Shown: positions 16,656-24,644 of the stretch, piece after piece | Layout of the letters: each line of letters starts with the position of its first letter | Position numbering within the stretch: the stretch's first letter is position 1 | NCBI RefSeq assembly: GCF_029223285.1 | Contig: NZ_JARHUJ010000009.1 | Coordinates: 434,001 to 498,000, forward strand | Length of the DNA: 64,000 nucleotides | Source of the DNA: Paraflavitalea sp. CAU 1676 | GTDB taxonomy: Bacteria; Bacteroidota; Bacteroidia; Chitinophagales; Chitinophagaceae | Direction: 5' to 3' | Made by a program: the position numbers and the translations under genes | Notes under the pieces: generated by a model | Databases searched by the model: none | Told to the model about the DNA's origin: nothing | Seen by the model: only the letters and a program-made list of their open reading frames with translations

Positions 16656-17978
16656 TTAATCGGTTTTATAGATCAGGTACTTCTTCCTGATAGCCTTGAA
16701 ACGGCTCAGTGCCGGCTCCCAGCTTTGGCGGATCTCCGCTTCGGTTTTACCAGCAATTACCTGTTGCATCAACGCATCACCGCCGGCCAGTTTATTGAAG
16801 AAGTTGCCTTTGTTCAGGAAGAAAGAATCCTTTTGCGGAAACAGCTTGTAGGCCTCCAGCAAATATTTGATCTGTATCTTATTGTCCACCTGCTGCAAAA
16901 CCTGTTCCGGCGTACCGCTCAGGTCCCATCCATAACACAGCTTGTCCATCAGTTTCGGTTTGGTGGCTCCCGGCATGCTGCGCGGCGTAAAGCTTGCTAA
17001 ATGTTGCGGCAAAAGCGGGTGGCCAAATACCTGGAAAGGTTTATCGGTTCCGCGACCTTCGCTCAGCACCGTGCCTTCAAAGAAACAGGTAGACCCGTAC
17101 CAGTAAATAGATTGAATGGTGGGTAGGTTGGGAGAGGGCTTCACCGGCAACACATATTTACTGCGGTGGGTATAGCCGGCACAGGGAATGATGGTGAGTG
17201 AATAGGAACGATCGCTTACAGGCGCCCTTCGTTGCACCATCGCGGCCCTTTCGGGCGAAGCGGGAATATTGATGGGCGCCTTGATCTTTTTGCCCAGCCA
17301 CTGCTCACCCGCCAGCATATACGCATATTCGCCGATGGTCATGCCATACACGATGGGCACCGGTTGCATACCCACAAACGAACGGAAAGCAGTATCCAGC
17401 ACCGGACCATCTACATAAAACCCATTGGGGTTGGGCCGGTCGAGCACGATGAGTGGTTTATTGTTCTCCATGGCTGCCTCCATGAACTCCTGCAACGAAG
17501 AAATATAAGTATAGAACCGCGTACCTACGTCCTGGATGTCGAACAACAGCACATCGGCATTGGCCAGGTCTTCTTTCGATGGCCGGAGTTTGCTGCCATA
17601 CAGCGACACCACCGGGATGCCCGTGGCCGCATCCGTATAGTTGCCGATCTTTTCACCCGCATCGGCCGTGCCGCGGAACCCATGTTCGGGACCAAAGATC
17701 ACCGTAATGTTTACGCCCTTTTTCTTCAGGGCATCTACGATATTCTCCCCACCCAACACTGAAGTGTGGTTAGCAAACACCGCCACCCGTTTTCCCTTCA
17801 GCCGGGGCAAGTACAGTTCGGTACGCTCCGCGCCAGGCAGGATATTGTCTGCCGTAACGGCAGTCGGTGCCTGTCTGGTCGCTTGCTCCTGAGCTAGATT
17901 TGAGGGCTGCACCAGGGGCCTCCAGGCGGCACAAAAAAGTGCTCCACCCATCAATCCGTACAGAAGAAATTGCTTCAT
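16656..17978 (-). CDS. DUF1343 / NamZ-type exo-beta-N-acetylmuramidase, exported
   Basis: A 440-residue protein with an N-terminal signal or anchor (FLLYGLMGGALFCAAW). It belongs to DUF1343, a family named NamZ after a member shown to release N-acetylmuramic acid from peptidoglycan fragments. Visible conserved stretches are KRVAVFANHTSVLGGENIVD, VIFGPEHGFRGTADAGEKIG, PVVSLYG, LLFDIQDVGTRFYTYISSL, IVLDRPNPNGFYVDGP and IVYGMTIGEYAYMLAGEQWL. The Glu and His of GPEHGF and the Asp of FDIQDVG are likely active-site residues. It would act in the periplasm in cell-wall recycling. It is probably co-transcribed with fmt, whose ATG follows 10 bases after its stop. Confidence 0.85.
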   Translation of the reverse strand: MKQFLLYGLMGGALFCAAWRPLVQPSNLAQEQATRQAPTAVTADNILPGAERTELYLPRLKGKRVAVFANHTSVLGGENIVDALKKKGVNITVIFGPEHGFRGTADAGEKIGNYTDAATGIPVVSLYGSKLRPSKEDLANADVLLFDIQDVGTRFYTYISSLQEFMEAAMENNKPLIVLDRPNPNGFYVDGPVLDTAFRSFVGMQPVPIVYGMTIGEYAYMLAGEQWLGKKIKAPINIPASPERAAMVQRRAPVSDRSYSLTIIPCAGYTHRSKYVLPVKPSPNLPTIQSIYWYGSTCFFEGTVLSEGRGTDKPFQVFGHPLLPQHLASFTPRSMPGATKPKLMDKLCYGWDLSGTPEQVLQQVDNKIQIKYLLEAYKLFPQKDSFFLNKGNFFNKLAGGDALMQQVIAGKTEAEIRQSWEPALSRFKAIRKKYLIYKTD

Positions 17979-18157
17979 AAAAACCTGATATATATTATGG
18001 TATGCCTTAAGTACTTGAATCTCAAAGATAACATCAAAAACTGCCCCTGTCTGAAATTTTTCCCGTTACTTTGTTCGAAGTAACCGGTCTTTGTTCTCGT
18101 CGGCAGATTAGCAACAAGGTGGTGACTGCCCAAATAACTTTTTAAAATACATTCATA

Positions 18158-18610
18158 ATGCAACAAGTAAAAGCTGGTGACACCGTAAAAGTACATTACC
18201 ACGGCCGCCTGACTGACGGAACTACCTTCGACTCTTCAGAAGGCCGCGATCCCCTCGAATTTGAAGTAGGCAGTGGCGCTGTGATCCCAGGATTCGATAA
18301 TGGTGTTACCGGTATGGCAGTTGGCGAAAAAAGAACCATCAACATCCCAGTAGACCAGGCCTATGGTCCCAAAGACCCCGGTATGCTCGTAGAGTTCCCT
18401 AAATCCAACTTTCCTCCCGATATGGTGCCCGAACTCGGCATGCGCCTCAATATGACCAATGGATCCGGACAAGTGATCCCCGTTGTCATCACCGACGTAA
18501 AGCCCGAAACCGTAACGCTCGATGCCAACCATCCGCTGGCGGGCGAAGACCTCATTTTTGAGATTGAACTGGTATCCATCGGTGGTGGATCGCGCATTAT
18601 AATGCCTTGA
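18158..18610 (+). CDS. FKBP-type peptidyl-prolyl isomerase, SlyD-like
   Basis: A 150-residue cytoplasmic protein. It opens VKAGDTVKVHYHGRLTDGTTFDSS, the standard FKBP strand, and continues PLEFEVGSGAVIPGFDNGVTGMAVGEKRTINIPVDQAYG. The insert-in-flap region from PKDPGMLVEFPKSNFP to EDLIFEIELVSI matches the SlyD layout, a folding helper that combines cis-trans isomerisation of Pro bonds with chaperone activity. The His-rich metal-binding tail of E. coli SlyD is missing; the tail is short (GGGSRIIMP). It has a long leader and its own terminator, so it is a single-gene unit. Confidence 0.92.
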   Translation: MQQVKAGDTVKVHYHGRLTDGTTFDSSEGRDPLEFEVGSGAVIPGFDNGVTGMAVGEKRTINIPVDQAYGPKDPGMLVEFPKSNFPPDMVPELGMRLNMTNGSGQVIPVVITDVKPETVTLDANHPLAGEDLIFEIELVSIGGGSRIIMP

Positions 18611-18643
18611 TTTACACTGCAGGAAACTGCAAATTACTATAGT

Positions 18644-18676
18644 AAAAGCCCGGTATGAACTTACCGGGCTTTTTTA
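18644..18676 (+). terminator. Terminator after the FKBP gene
   Basis: AAAAGCCCGGTA (18644-18655) pairs with TACCGGGCTTTT around TGAACT, followed by more Ts. It is a strong intrinsic terminator, 25 bases before the next start codon. Confidence 0.85.
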
Positions 18677-18700
18677 TATTTTGGCCTGAAAGATTTACCT

Positions 18701-19306
18701 ATGAAACTCATCTACACCACTATCCTTGCATCCGTATTGTCCGTAAGTGCGCAATTCACACAAGCGCAGGACAATGACTCGACCCTCGCTGCCAGCAATG
18801 CCTTAAAAGCTGCAGAAAGCCTTATCAAAGCCAGTTTTTACCAGGATTGGAAATCCTATGCCGACCTCTCCAATCCATCCGCCATCAAGTTCTATGGTGG
18901 GCCGCAGCAGTTCAAAGAACACGTTGTGACCATGTACTTCCGTAATGAACCCAAACTGGAAGAAAAGCCCGAAACCCTGCGCATTACCGAACTGCGCAAC
19001 GACGTAGACCAATGGCAGTCCGTCATTGAAAAAGTGCGCAACACCTTTATCGATGGCAAAAAAGCGATCATCACCTCCTATATCGTGGGACAATCGCTTG
19101 ATGGAGGAAAAACCTGGAAATTCATCGATGTAAGCCACAATTCGCTCGAAAACCTGGCGTTTATCTTTCCTACCATTTTCACCGACCTCACCATTCCGCT
19201 AGGCAAAACCGTGATACCCAGCGAGATCGTAGAGGCCCAACCGGTAGTGGAAGAAGCACCCAAGCCTGCGCCAAAAAAGCGTGTGGCCACCAAACCGAGA
19301 AAATAA
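18701..19306 (+). CDS. Exported protein of unknown function
   Basis: I do not recognise a named family. The 201-residue product has a signal peptide (TTILASVLSVSAQFTQAQ). The mature part has a region shaped like a cystatin/NTF2-type alpha-beta fold: helix (ALKAAESLIKASFYQDWKSYADLSNP), then strands (IITSYIVGQSLDGGKTWKFIDVSHN) and a C-terminal part (LENLAFIFPTIFTDLTIPLGKTVIP). It ends in a basic, Pro-rich tail (PAPKKRVATKPRK). SLDGGKTWKFID suggests a beta-hairpin like those in DUF4440/NTF2-like proteins, but this is only an impression. The gene is a single unit bounded by terminators. Confidence 0.6.
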   Translation: MKLIYTTILASVLSVSAQFTQAQDNDSTLAASNALKAAESLIKASFYQDWKSYADLSNPSAIKFYGGPQQFKEHVVTMYFRNEPKLEEKPETLRITELRNDVDQWQSVIEKVRNTFIDGKKAIITSYIVGQSLDGGKTWKFIDVSHNSLENLAFIFPTIFTDLTIPLGKTVIPSEIVEAQPVVEEAPKPAPKKRVATKPRK

Positions 19307-19335
19307 ACGATCTCACATAGTAGTAAGTTAGATGG

Positions 19336-19364
19336 TCGGGCCGCCAAAAGCGGCCCTTTTTATT
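19336..19364 (+). terminator. Terminator
   Basis: GGGCCGC (19338-19344) pairs with GCGGCCC (19350-19356) around CAAAA, followed by TTTTTA. It ends the transcript of the exported protein gene at 18701. Confidence 0.75.
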
Positions 19365-19423
19365 TAGCTGAAACCCGCACAATTAGCTGACATTTAATTT
19401 GATACAAGGTGGGTATTCACTGG

Positions 19424-19556
19424 GAATGGCACTGGGGTTTTCGCGTCATCCACGCTAAATTGTAGTAAACTCCTTGATTATAGGCACGTTACAGCTATGC
19501 TACCAGCAACGGAAAATAGCAGGGGGTGCACTGGCCAGAGGACTCCAGTGCCATTC
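19424..19556. repeat. 12-bp inverted repeat pair flanking 109 bases
   Basis: Left arm 19424-19435 (GAATGGCACTGG) and right arm 19545-19556 (CCAGTGCCATTC) are perfect reverse complements. The span could fold into an RNA with a closing stem or be the remnant of a miniature inverted-repeat element. I see no target-site duplication. Confidence 0.4.
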
Positions 19557-19643
19557 TTAGTGGATATCAGTGCGGTTTGCAGGCAATATCCGTACAATAT
19601 ACAGCGGCAAACAGTAGGCTTTCTATTAGCTTAACTACGGCGA

Positions 19644-20510
19644 TTACCACTTCCACCAACGCCGGTACGCCACAAAAAGAATGGCCAGCACCAAAAGACC
19701 AGTCGCAACGATAGAGCCCTCGAAGCCGAAAGCACCGCCCGTGAGGAGCAGGTTGTCCTTGCGGTCCATCTGGAACAGGCTTTGTAGGCCCAGGCCGCTC
19801 ACCTCATATCCCAGGATAGAGCCCTGGAAGAAATTCCAGCTGAAATGAAAGCAGATCGAAAACCAGAGGTTGCGCACAAACACATAGTTCATGCCCAGCA
19901 AAACGCCGCCGGCCAGCAGGTTGATGAACGCAACCGGCGTCAGGTTGGCATTGCCCAGGTGCATCAGCATAAAAAGCACCGCTGCCGCGCCAAGGGCTAT
20001 CCACTTGTTGAAAGAAGAAAGGAGATTATTGAGGATGTAGCCGCGAAAAGCGATCTCTTCGCTGAAGGCCGTCAGTAAGAACAGCAGGAATGCGATAGCC
20101 ATCGGGCCGGCAGCAAACTGTGTATCCACCCAATCGATATTGCCCGTAGCATACAACAGCAAGGAGCCACCACCCAGCAACACAATGCCCAGTAAAAAGC
20201 CGGCAACGGCTTCCCGTTCGTGCCCCTTCCAGGTAAAACCCATGCTGGCGATCGAAGCGCGGTCAACACCACGGCGAAAAACAAGGGCCATCCCGATCAC
20301 TGCCAGGCAGCTGATCATCTGGATGGTCATGGTAAGCGGGTAAGGATTCTTAACCAGCTCCTGGGCGTTTTCGGGGCCTATCTTCATCACCCACAAAAAG
20401 CCTGCACCAGCGCCCACCATGAAGTAGATACCAACATATGCAATAAAAAAAACAAGTGCACGTACCCAGCCGCGGGTAATGTAAGGTTGATCGCGTAAAC
20501 TAAATGCCAT
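19644..20510 (-). CDS. CPBP-family intramembrane metalloprotease
   Basis: A 288-residue integral membrane protein with about eight helices. The third quarter holds the CPBP (CAAX protease and bacteriocin-processing, or Abi) motifs: SEEIAFRGYILNNLL with the EExxxR signature, VLFMLMHLGNANLTPV with the metal-binding His, and a later FHFSWNFFQGSIL carrying the third His region. Enzymes of this family cut substrates inside the inner membrane, and in bacteria some give bacteriocin self-immunity; the substrate here is unknown. I chose the ATG at 20510 over a TTG at 20528 which is 12 bases from the divergent pepT start. The two genes share a very tight divergent promoter. Confidence 0.8.
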   Translation of the reverse strand: MAFSLRDQPYITRGWVRALVFFIAYVGIYFMVGAGAGFLWVMKIGPENAQELVKNPYPLTMTIQMISCLAVIGMALVFRRGVDRASIASMGFTWKGHEREAVAGFLLGIVLLGGGSLLLYATGNIDWVDTQFAAGPMAIAFLLFLLTAFSEEIAFRGYILNNLLSSFNKWIALGAAAVLFMLMHLGNANLTPVAFINLLAGGVLLGMNYVFVRNLWFSICFHFSWNFFQGSILGYEVSGLGLQSLFQMDRKDNLLLTGGAFGFEGSIVATGLLVLAILFVAYRRWWKW

Positions 20511-20540
20511 AAAAGTATATCTTGCCAAAAATACAATGGC

Positions 20541-21788
20541 ATGTTCGATAAATACGAATACACCCTACAGGAAAAATTTTTAAGGTACGTGCAGATAGAT
20601 ACGCAGAGTGATCCTCAGTCGAATACCTACCCCTCTACCGAGAAGCAAAAAACGCTCGGGCGCCTGCTGGTGCAGGAGTTGCTGGCTATGGGTCTGTCCG
20701 ATGCTCACCTCGATGAGTATGGCTACGTATATGCCACCATACCTGCCAATACCGATAAATCCGTGCCGGTCATCTGCTTTTGTGCGCATATGGACACAGC
20801 ACCCGACTGTTCCGGCACCAATGTAAAACCTATCGTACATACGAACTACAATGGAGGCGAGATCGTGTTGCCCGATGATCCTACGCAGATCATCTCTCCC
20901 GCCGATCATCCCTACCTGCGTAAAAAGATTGGAGAAGACATCATCACCGCATCGGGCACTACCTTACTGGGGGCCGATGACAAAGCCGGTGTGGCCGTGA
21001 TCATGGATATGGCCCATTACCTTACTACACATCCCGGGATCAAACATGGCACCATCAAAATATTGTTCACCCCCGATGAAGAGATCGGCAGGGGAGTGGA
21101 CCGGGTAGATATTAAGAAGCTGGGGGCTGAATTTGCCTATACCCTCGATGGCGGTGAACGCGGATCGTACGAAGCAGAAACCTTTTCGGCCGATGCCGTT
21201 ACGATCACCATTCATGGTGTGAGTGCACATCCCGGCTACGCGAAGGGAAAGCTGGTCAATGCCGTCAAGGTAGCAGCTTACTTCCTCGAGCAACTGCCGA
21301 AAGATGGCTGGTCGCCCGAAACCACCGAAGACCGCTACGGCTTTGTACATCCGGTACACATGGAAGGCATCACCGAAAAAGCCACCCTGCAGTTCATCAT
21401 CCGCGACTTCTTCACACACAAGCTGGCTGCTTACGAAAGTGCCCTGCGCGACGAACTCGAGCTGGCGCTGCGTAAATTTCCGGGTGCCCGCGCCGAGTTT
21501 GAAGTGAAAGAGCAATACCGCAACATGAAGGAAGTGCTGGAGCAATATCCGCAGGTATCGGAATATGCCAAAGAAGCCATCACACGAGCTGGCGTACCGG
21601 TGATAGAGATGAGCGCCCGCGGCGGCACCGATGGATCGCGCTTATCGTTCATGGGCCTGCCCTGTCCAAACCTTTTTACCGGCGAAATGGCCTTTCATGG
21701 CAAACATGAATACGTAAGTGTACAGGATATGCAGAAGAGTATGGAAACCATCGTGCACCTGGCCATGATCTGGGAAGAAAAAGCATAA
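20541..21788 (+). CDS. pepT: Peptidase T (tripeptide aminopeptidase)
   Basis: PepT removes the N-terminal residue from tripeptides using two zinc ions in the cytoplasm (M20 family). The 415-residue length matches. Metal ligands and catalytic residues are visible in order: CAHMDTAPDCSG (His and the catalytic Asp), GADDKAG (bridging Asp), TPDEEIGRGVD (catalytic Glu plus ligand), AYTLDGGERG (Asp ligand), and the distal His in AFHGKHEYV. The lid domain includes ITIHGVSAHPGYAKGKLVNAV. The start ATG lies 30 bases from the divergent CPBP gene. A strong hairpin follows the stop. Confidence 0.95.
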   Translation: MFDKYEYTLQEKFLRYVQIDTQSDPQSNTYPSTEKQKTLGRLLVQELLAMGLSDAHLDEYGYVYATIPANTDKSVPVICFCAHMDTAPDCSGTNVKPIVHTNYNGGEIVLPDDPTQIISPADHPYLRKKIGEDIITASGTTLLGADDKAGVAVIMDMAHYLTTHPGIKHGTIKILFTPDEEIGRGVDRVDIKKLGAEFAYTLDGGERGSYEAETFSADAVTITIHGVSAHPGYAKGKLVNAVKVAAYFLEQLPKDGWSPETTEDRYGFVHPVHMEGITEKATLQFIIRDFFTHKLAAYESALRDELELALRKFPGARAEFEVKEQYRNMKEVLEQYPQVSEYAKEAITRAGVPVIEMSARGGTDGSRLSFMGLPCPNLFTGEMAFHGKHEYVSVQDMQKSMETIVHLAMIWEEKA

Positions 21789-21849
21789 GCCACCTGCTGC
21801 GAAACCTTCAGAACGAACGCAACAGACCACCTCAATGCGAAACAATATA

Positions 21850-21882
21850 GGCCGCTGCCCAACCTTTGGGCAGCGGCCTTCG
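21850..21882 (+). terminator. Strong hairpin after pepT
   Basis: GGCCGCTGCCC (from 21850) pairs with GGGCAGCGGCC (to 21878) around AACCTTT. The following TTCGT is not a clean T-run, so it may end transcription weakly or protect the 3' end. Confidence 0.5.
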
Positions 21883-21947
21883 TCAACAAAGTAGCGGATA
21901 TTAATGAAAAGAATGTACCTTTTCATCAATGAACGCAATCAGTACCT

Positions 21948-23084
21948 ATGCGTTTCGCCTTACTTATCTCCAGCAGCCTGCTCGCCCTGAGCACCCGGGC
22001 GCAGCACCTCATCGCCAACGGCAGCTTCGAGGATGAGAACCTTTGCACCGAATACAATCACAACTGCGCGCCTGAAGCTTGGATCGCCAATTCCTTTTAT
22101 GCCAACTATTATTACCACTCCCCCGGAAAAGCCGCGGAGGGTACGCATTTCGTGGGGCTGGCATCGGGCAACCGGTTGCAACAGGGCACCCATAACTTTG
22201 TTCGCACCCGGCTTTTGTGTGGACTGCAGCCTGGCCACCGGTATATGTTACAATTCTACGTTCGCTCACGGCATGATATACTTGATAGTGTAGGCGCCTG
22301 GTTCAGTCAAACAGATTTCCTGCTTGAGAAACGGAGCTTTAAATTATTACAACCACAGCTCTGGGCCACCCAGGCACTGGATACCTTATACGAAGATCCG
22401 CGCGAGTGGCAAAAAGTGCGGCTCCTCTATACCGCTACCGGCAATGAACAGTATCTTACAATTGGCAGTTTCAACAGGAAGGAATACATCTTTCGTGGTG
22501 CACCCGATCTCAACAACGACTATTATTTTTTCCTCGATGCCGTATCCCTGCAACCGGTCGATCCCGCCGAACAATTGTGTGCGCAGGCCGATAGCGTGAA
22601 AGCCGAAGTGTACCTGGAAAACGAACGCCACGAATACCTGCGTAAGCTGGTGTACATGCGCACTAAAACGCCGCCAGTCAGCAGGCCATTACCCAAAACG
22701 ATCACGCGCATACCACCACCCAAACAACACATCGATACGCTCATTATACCCGATATCTATTTCGCTACCGCACGTTACCAGCTCACTTCCAAAAGCTACG
22801 GACTGCTCGACAGTTTTGCACACAAACTCAATACCAGGCGTATCGATTCGCTGGTCGTGGGTGGGCACACCGATACCATCGGCACCCTTGCCTACAATGA
22901 AGCGCTGTCGCTCAACCGCGCCAATGCGGTCAAAGAGTACCTCCTTGGAAAATTAAATGATAAACAGGCGCCGGTCGTAGCGCGGGGATATGCCTACCGC
23001 TACCCTGTAGCCAGCAATAAAAAACCGGCCGGCCGTCAGCAGAACAGGAGGGTGGAGATCTACGTGTACCGCAAAGAGGAGTAA
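21948..23084 (+). CDS. OmpA-family protein with N-terminal adhesion-like domain
   Basis: A 378-residue exported protein. The signal peptide is LLISSSLLALSTRAQ. The mature N-terminus (HLIANGSFEDENLCTEYNHNCAPEAW, then EGTHFVGLASGN) is of the kind found as jelly-roll, carbohydrate-binding-like modules in Bacteroidota surface proteins, and extends to about residue 215. After a Pro-rich linker (PPVSRPLPKTITRIPPPK) comes a C-terminal OmpA-like peptidoglycan-binding domain: IYFATARYQLTSKSYGLLDSFAHKL, VVGGHTDTIGTLAYNEALSLNRANAVKEYL, and the closing GRQQNRRVEIYVYRK. The domain order points to an envelope protein anchored to the cell wall by its C-terminus. The gene converges on the YpdA-like gene only 13 bases away, with no terminator between them. 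Confidence 0.8.
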   Translation: MRFALLISSSLLALSTRAQHLIANGSFEDENLCTEYNHNCAPEAWIANSFYANYYYHSPGKAAEGTHFVGLASGNRLQQGTHNFVRTRLLCGLQPGHRYMLQFYVRSRHDILDSVGAWFSQTDFLLEKRSFKLLQPQLWATQALDTLYEDPREWQKVRLLYTATGNEQYLTIGSFNRKEYIFRGAPDLNNDYYFFLDAVSLQPVDPAEQLCAQADSVKAEVYLENERHEYLRKLVYMRTKTPPVSRPLPKTITRIPPPKQHIDTLIIPDIYFATARYQLTSKSYGLLDSFAHKLNTRRIDSLVVGGHTDTIGTLAYNEALSLNRANAVKEYLLGKLNDKQAPVVARGYAYRYPVASNKKPAGRQQNRRVEIYVYRKEE

Positions 23085-23097
23085 GCACCACCACAAC

Positions 23098-24078
23098 TTA
23101 CACGGGCGTGACCGTTTTATCTACGATGGCCTTGATGATCTTATCGGCATGTTCGCGCGAGTTCTCGATAAACCATACATGGGTATTCATGCCCCCGCAT
23201 ACCACGCCCGCCAGGTATACATTGGGCAGGTTGGTTTCCATCGTGTCATTATTGTAAGTAGGTTGCAGCAGGCCATCATCCGACAATTGAATGCCCAACT
23301 TACGCAGGAAATCGAAATTGGGCCGGTAACCCGTTAGTGCGATCACATAATCGTTGGCGATCGTCTCTACGCCATAAGGAGTTTGAATATCTATTTCAGT
23401 AGGGCGTGCGGCTTTTATCTGCGAATTGAAATACACTTTGATGCTGCCTTCTTTGATACGATTCTCGATATCGGGCTTCACCCAGTATTTCACGCGGTCG
23501 CCGATCTTTTCCTTGCGCACCACCATGGTAACATCGGCGCCTTTTCGCCAGCACTCCAAAGCCGCATCGACGGCCGAATTACTGGCACCCACCACCACCA
23601 CTTTCTGCATGGCATAGAAGTGGGCTTCCTTATAATAATGTACCACCTTCGGCAACTCTTCGCCCGGAAAACCGCAATACAGTGGAATATCGTAGAACCC
23701 GGTAGCAACAATAAGGTGGGTGGCTGTATATTCTGCTTTCGAACTGGCAACTAGGTATCGATCGCCCTGCCGTTCAACATTGGTGACGGCTTCCTGCAGG
23801 TGTACGGACAACTGATTAGAGATCGTTACGCGGCGATAATACTCCAGCGCCTCCGGGCGGGTTGGCTTCACATTATTGGAGACAAAAGGGATGCCGCCGA
23901 TCTCCAGGCGTTCGGAGGTAGAAAAGAAGGTCATGTTCAACGGGTAGTTGAACAATGAATTCGTTAAACAACCTTTTTCAAGTATGAGATAGTCTATTCC
24001 AGCCTTCTTAGCTGCGAGGCCGCAAGCCAATCCAATAGGGCCGCCTCCCACAATGATCAATGAATAATGTTGCGCCAT
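23098..24078 (-). CDS. YpdA-like bacillithiol-disulfide reductase family flavoprotein
   Basis: A 326-residue FAD/NAD(P)H-dependent oxidoreductase of the YpdA family, proposed to reduce bacillithiol disulfide in Bacilli and widely kept in Bacteroidota. The FAD site is IIVGGGPIGLACGLAAKKAG, the NADPH site is VVVGASNSAVDAALECWRKGADVT, and the second FAD motif is LPNVYLAGVVCGGMNTHVWFIENSREHA. TFFSTSERLEIGGIPFVSNNVKPTR is a strong subfamily marker. The CxxC redox motif of thioredoxin reductase is missing, as in YpdA. If correct, this organism uses bacillithiol or a similar thiol; no bacillithiol synthesis gene is in the window. Upstream the intergenic region is AT-rich. Confidence 0.85.
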   Translation of the reverse strand: MAQHYSLIIVGGGPIGLACGLAAKKAGIDYLILEKGCLTNSLFNYPLNMTFFSTSERLEIGGIPFVSNNVKPTRPEALEYYRRVTISNQLSVHLQEAVTNVERQGDRYLVASSKAEYTATHLIVATGFYDIPLYCGFPGEELPKVVHYYKEAHFYAMQKVVVVGASNSAVDAALECWRKGADVTMVVRKEKIGDRVKYWVKPDIENRIKEGSIKVYFNSQIKAARPTEIDIQTPYGVETIANDYVIALTGYRPNFDFLRKLGIQLSDDGLLQPTYNNDTMETNLPNVYLAGVVCGGMNTHVWFIENSREHADKIIKAIVDKTVTPV

Positions 24079-24644
24079 AATAAGTAATAACAGGCAAAAG
24101 CTTCGTCGGTTCTAATACGAATACTATCGTAACTATTTGGTAGTATCATTAATATATGCGGCACAATTATATATATAATTAAAGGAGCAAAAAATTTTTT
24201 TTGTGCAGCACGACCATTAGATTTGGTGTCATGTAATCGTTAACAATTCGATAACGACCCATTAGAAAACTAACAGTCACATGAGAAGAGGTAAACCATC
24301 TACTGCCAGGAACATCATTCCTTAGGGTAATTCTATCGCCCGACAGTATTCCCACCTTTTCTATTTCTATCATGCACTCCTCAACAGAGTGGCACCTTCT
24401 ATTTAGCCATGAACAATGAAACATTGTTTTCCAAAGGCCATCACCTGCGGATAACAGCGTTTGCACTTGCCCCAAGCTTCGTTTTTATTTAGCCATGAAA
24501 CAGTGATTGCTGCAACCAGCCGGCACGCCCGGTTACGATTGTATTTGCCTTGCCATGTACTGGCAGGAACGGAATATCCTTGTCCTGTAGAAAGCCCGAT
24601 CCTATTGTGCAAAGTTTATTTACCAATACTAAATACAACACGTA
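24079..24644. other. Gene-free region upstream of susC with repeats and a dyad
   Basis: This 566-base gap separates the YpdA-like gene from the SusC gene. No ORF convinces: two minus-strand frames near 24179-24612 share an SWLN stretch but lack family patterns. It contains a 14-bp direct repeat TATTTAGCCATGAA (24400-24413 and 24486-24499) and a 7-bp perfect dyad AACAATG-AAA-CATTGTT (24412-24428). It is very AT-rich near 24110-24180. It may be a control region for the SusCD pair. I found no well-spaced Bacteroidota promoter. Confidence 0.5.
24412..24428. promoter_or_regulatory. Operator-like dyad upstream of susC
   Basis: AACAATG-AAA-CATTGTT is a perfect 7-bp inverted repeat with a 3-base spacer, a size typical of a dimeric repressor or activator site. 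It overlaps the first TATTTAGCCATGAA repeat. The binding protein is unknown. Confidence 0.3.

Larger units (their letters stand above)
19307..19643. other. Gene-free stretch with a terminator and a long inverted repeat
   Basis: No coding ORF of note. It holds a terminator at 19336-19364 and a 12-bp perfect inverted repeat (GAATGGCACTGG at 19424-19435 and CCAGTGCCATTC at 19545-19556). The arms are 109 bases apart and enclose no ORF. Confidence 0.6.

Noticed and set aside
24179-24612. Two minus-strand open frames in the gap before susC
   Set aside because: Both contain an SWLN stretch that hints at a duplication, but composition is irregular and no start, operon or family pattern supports a gene.
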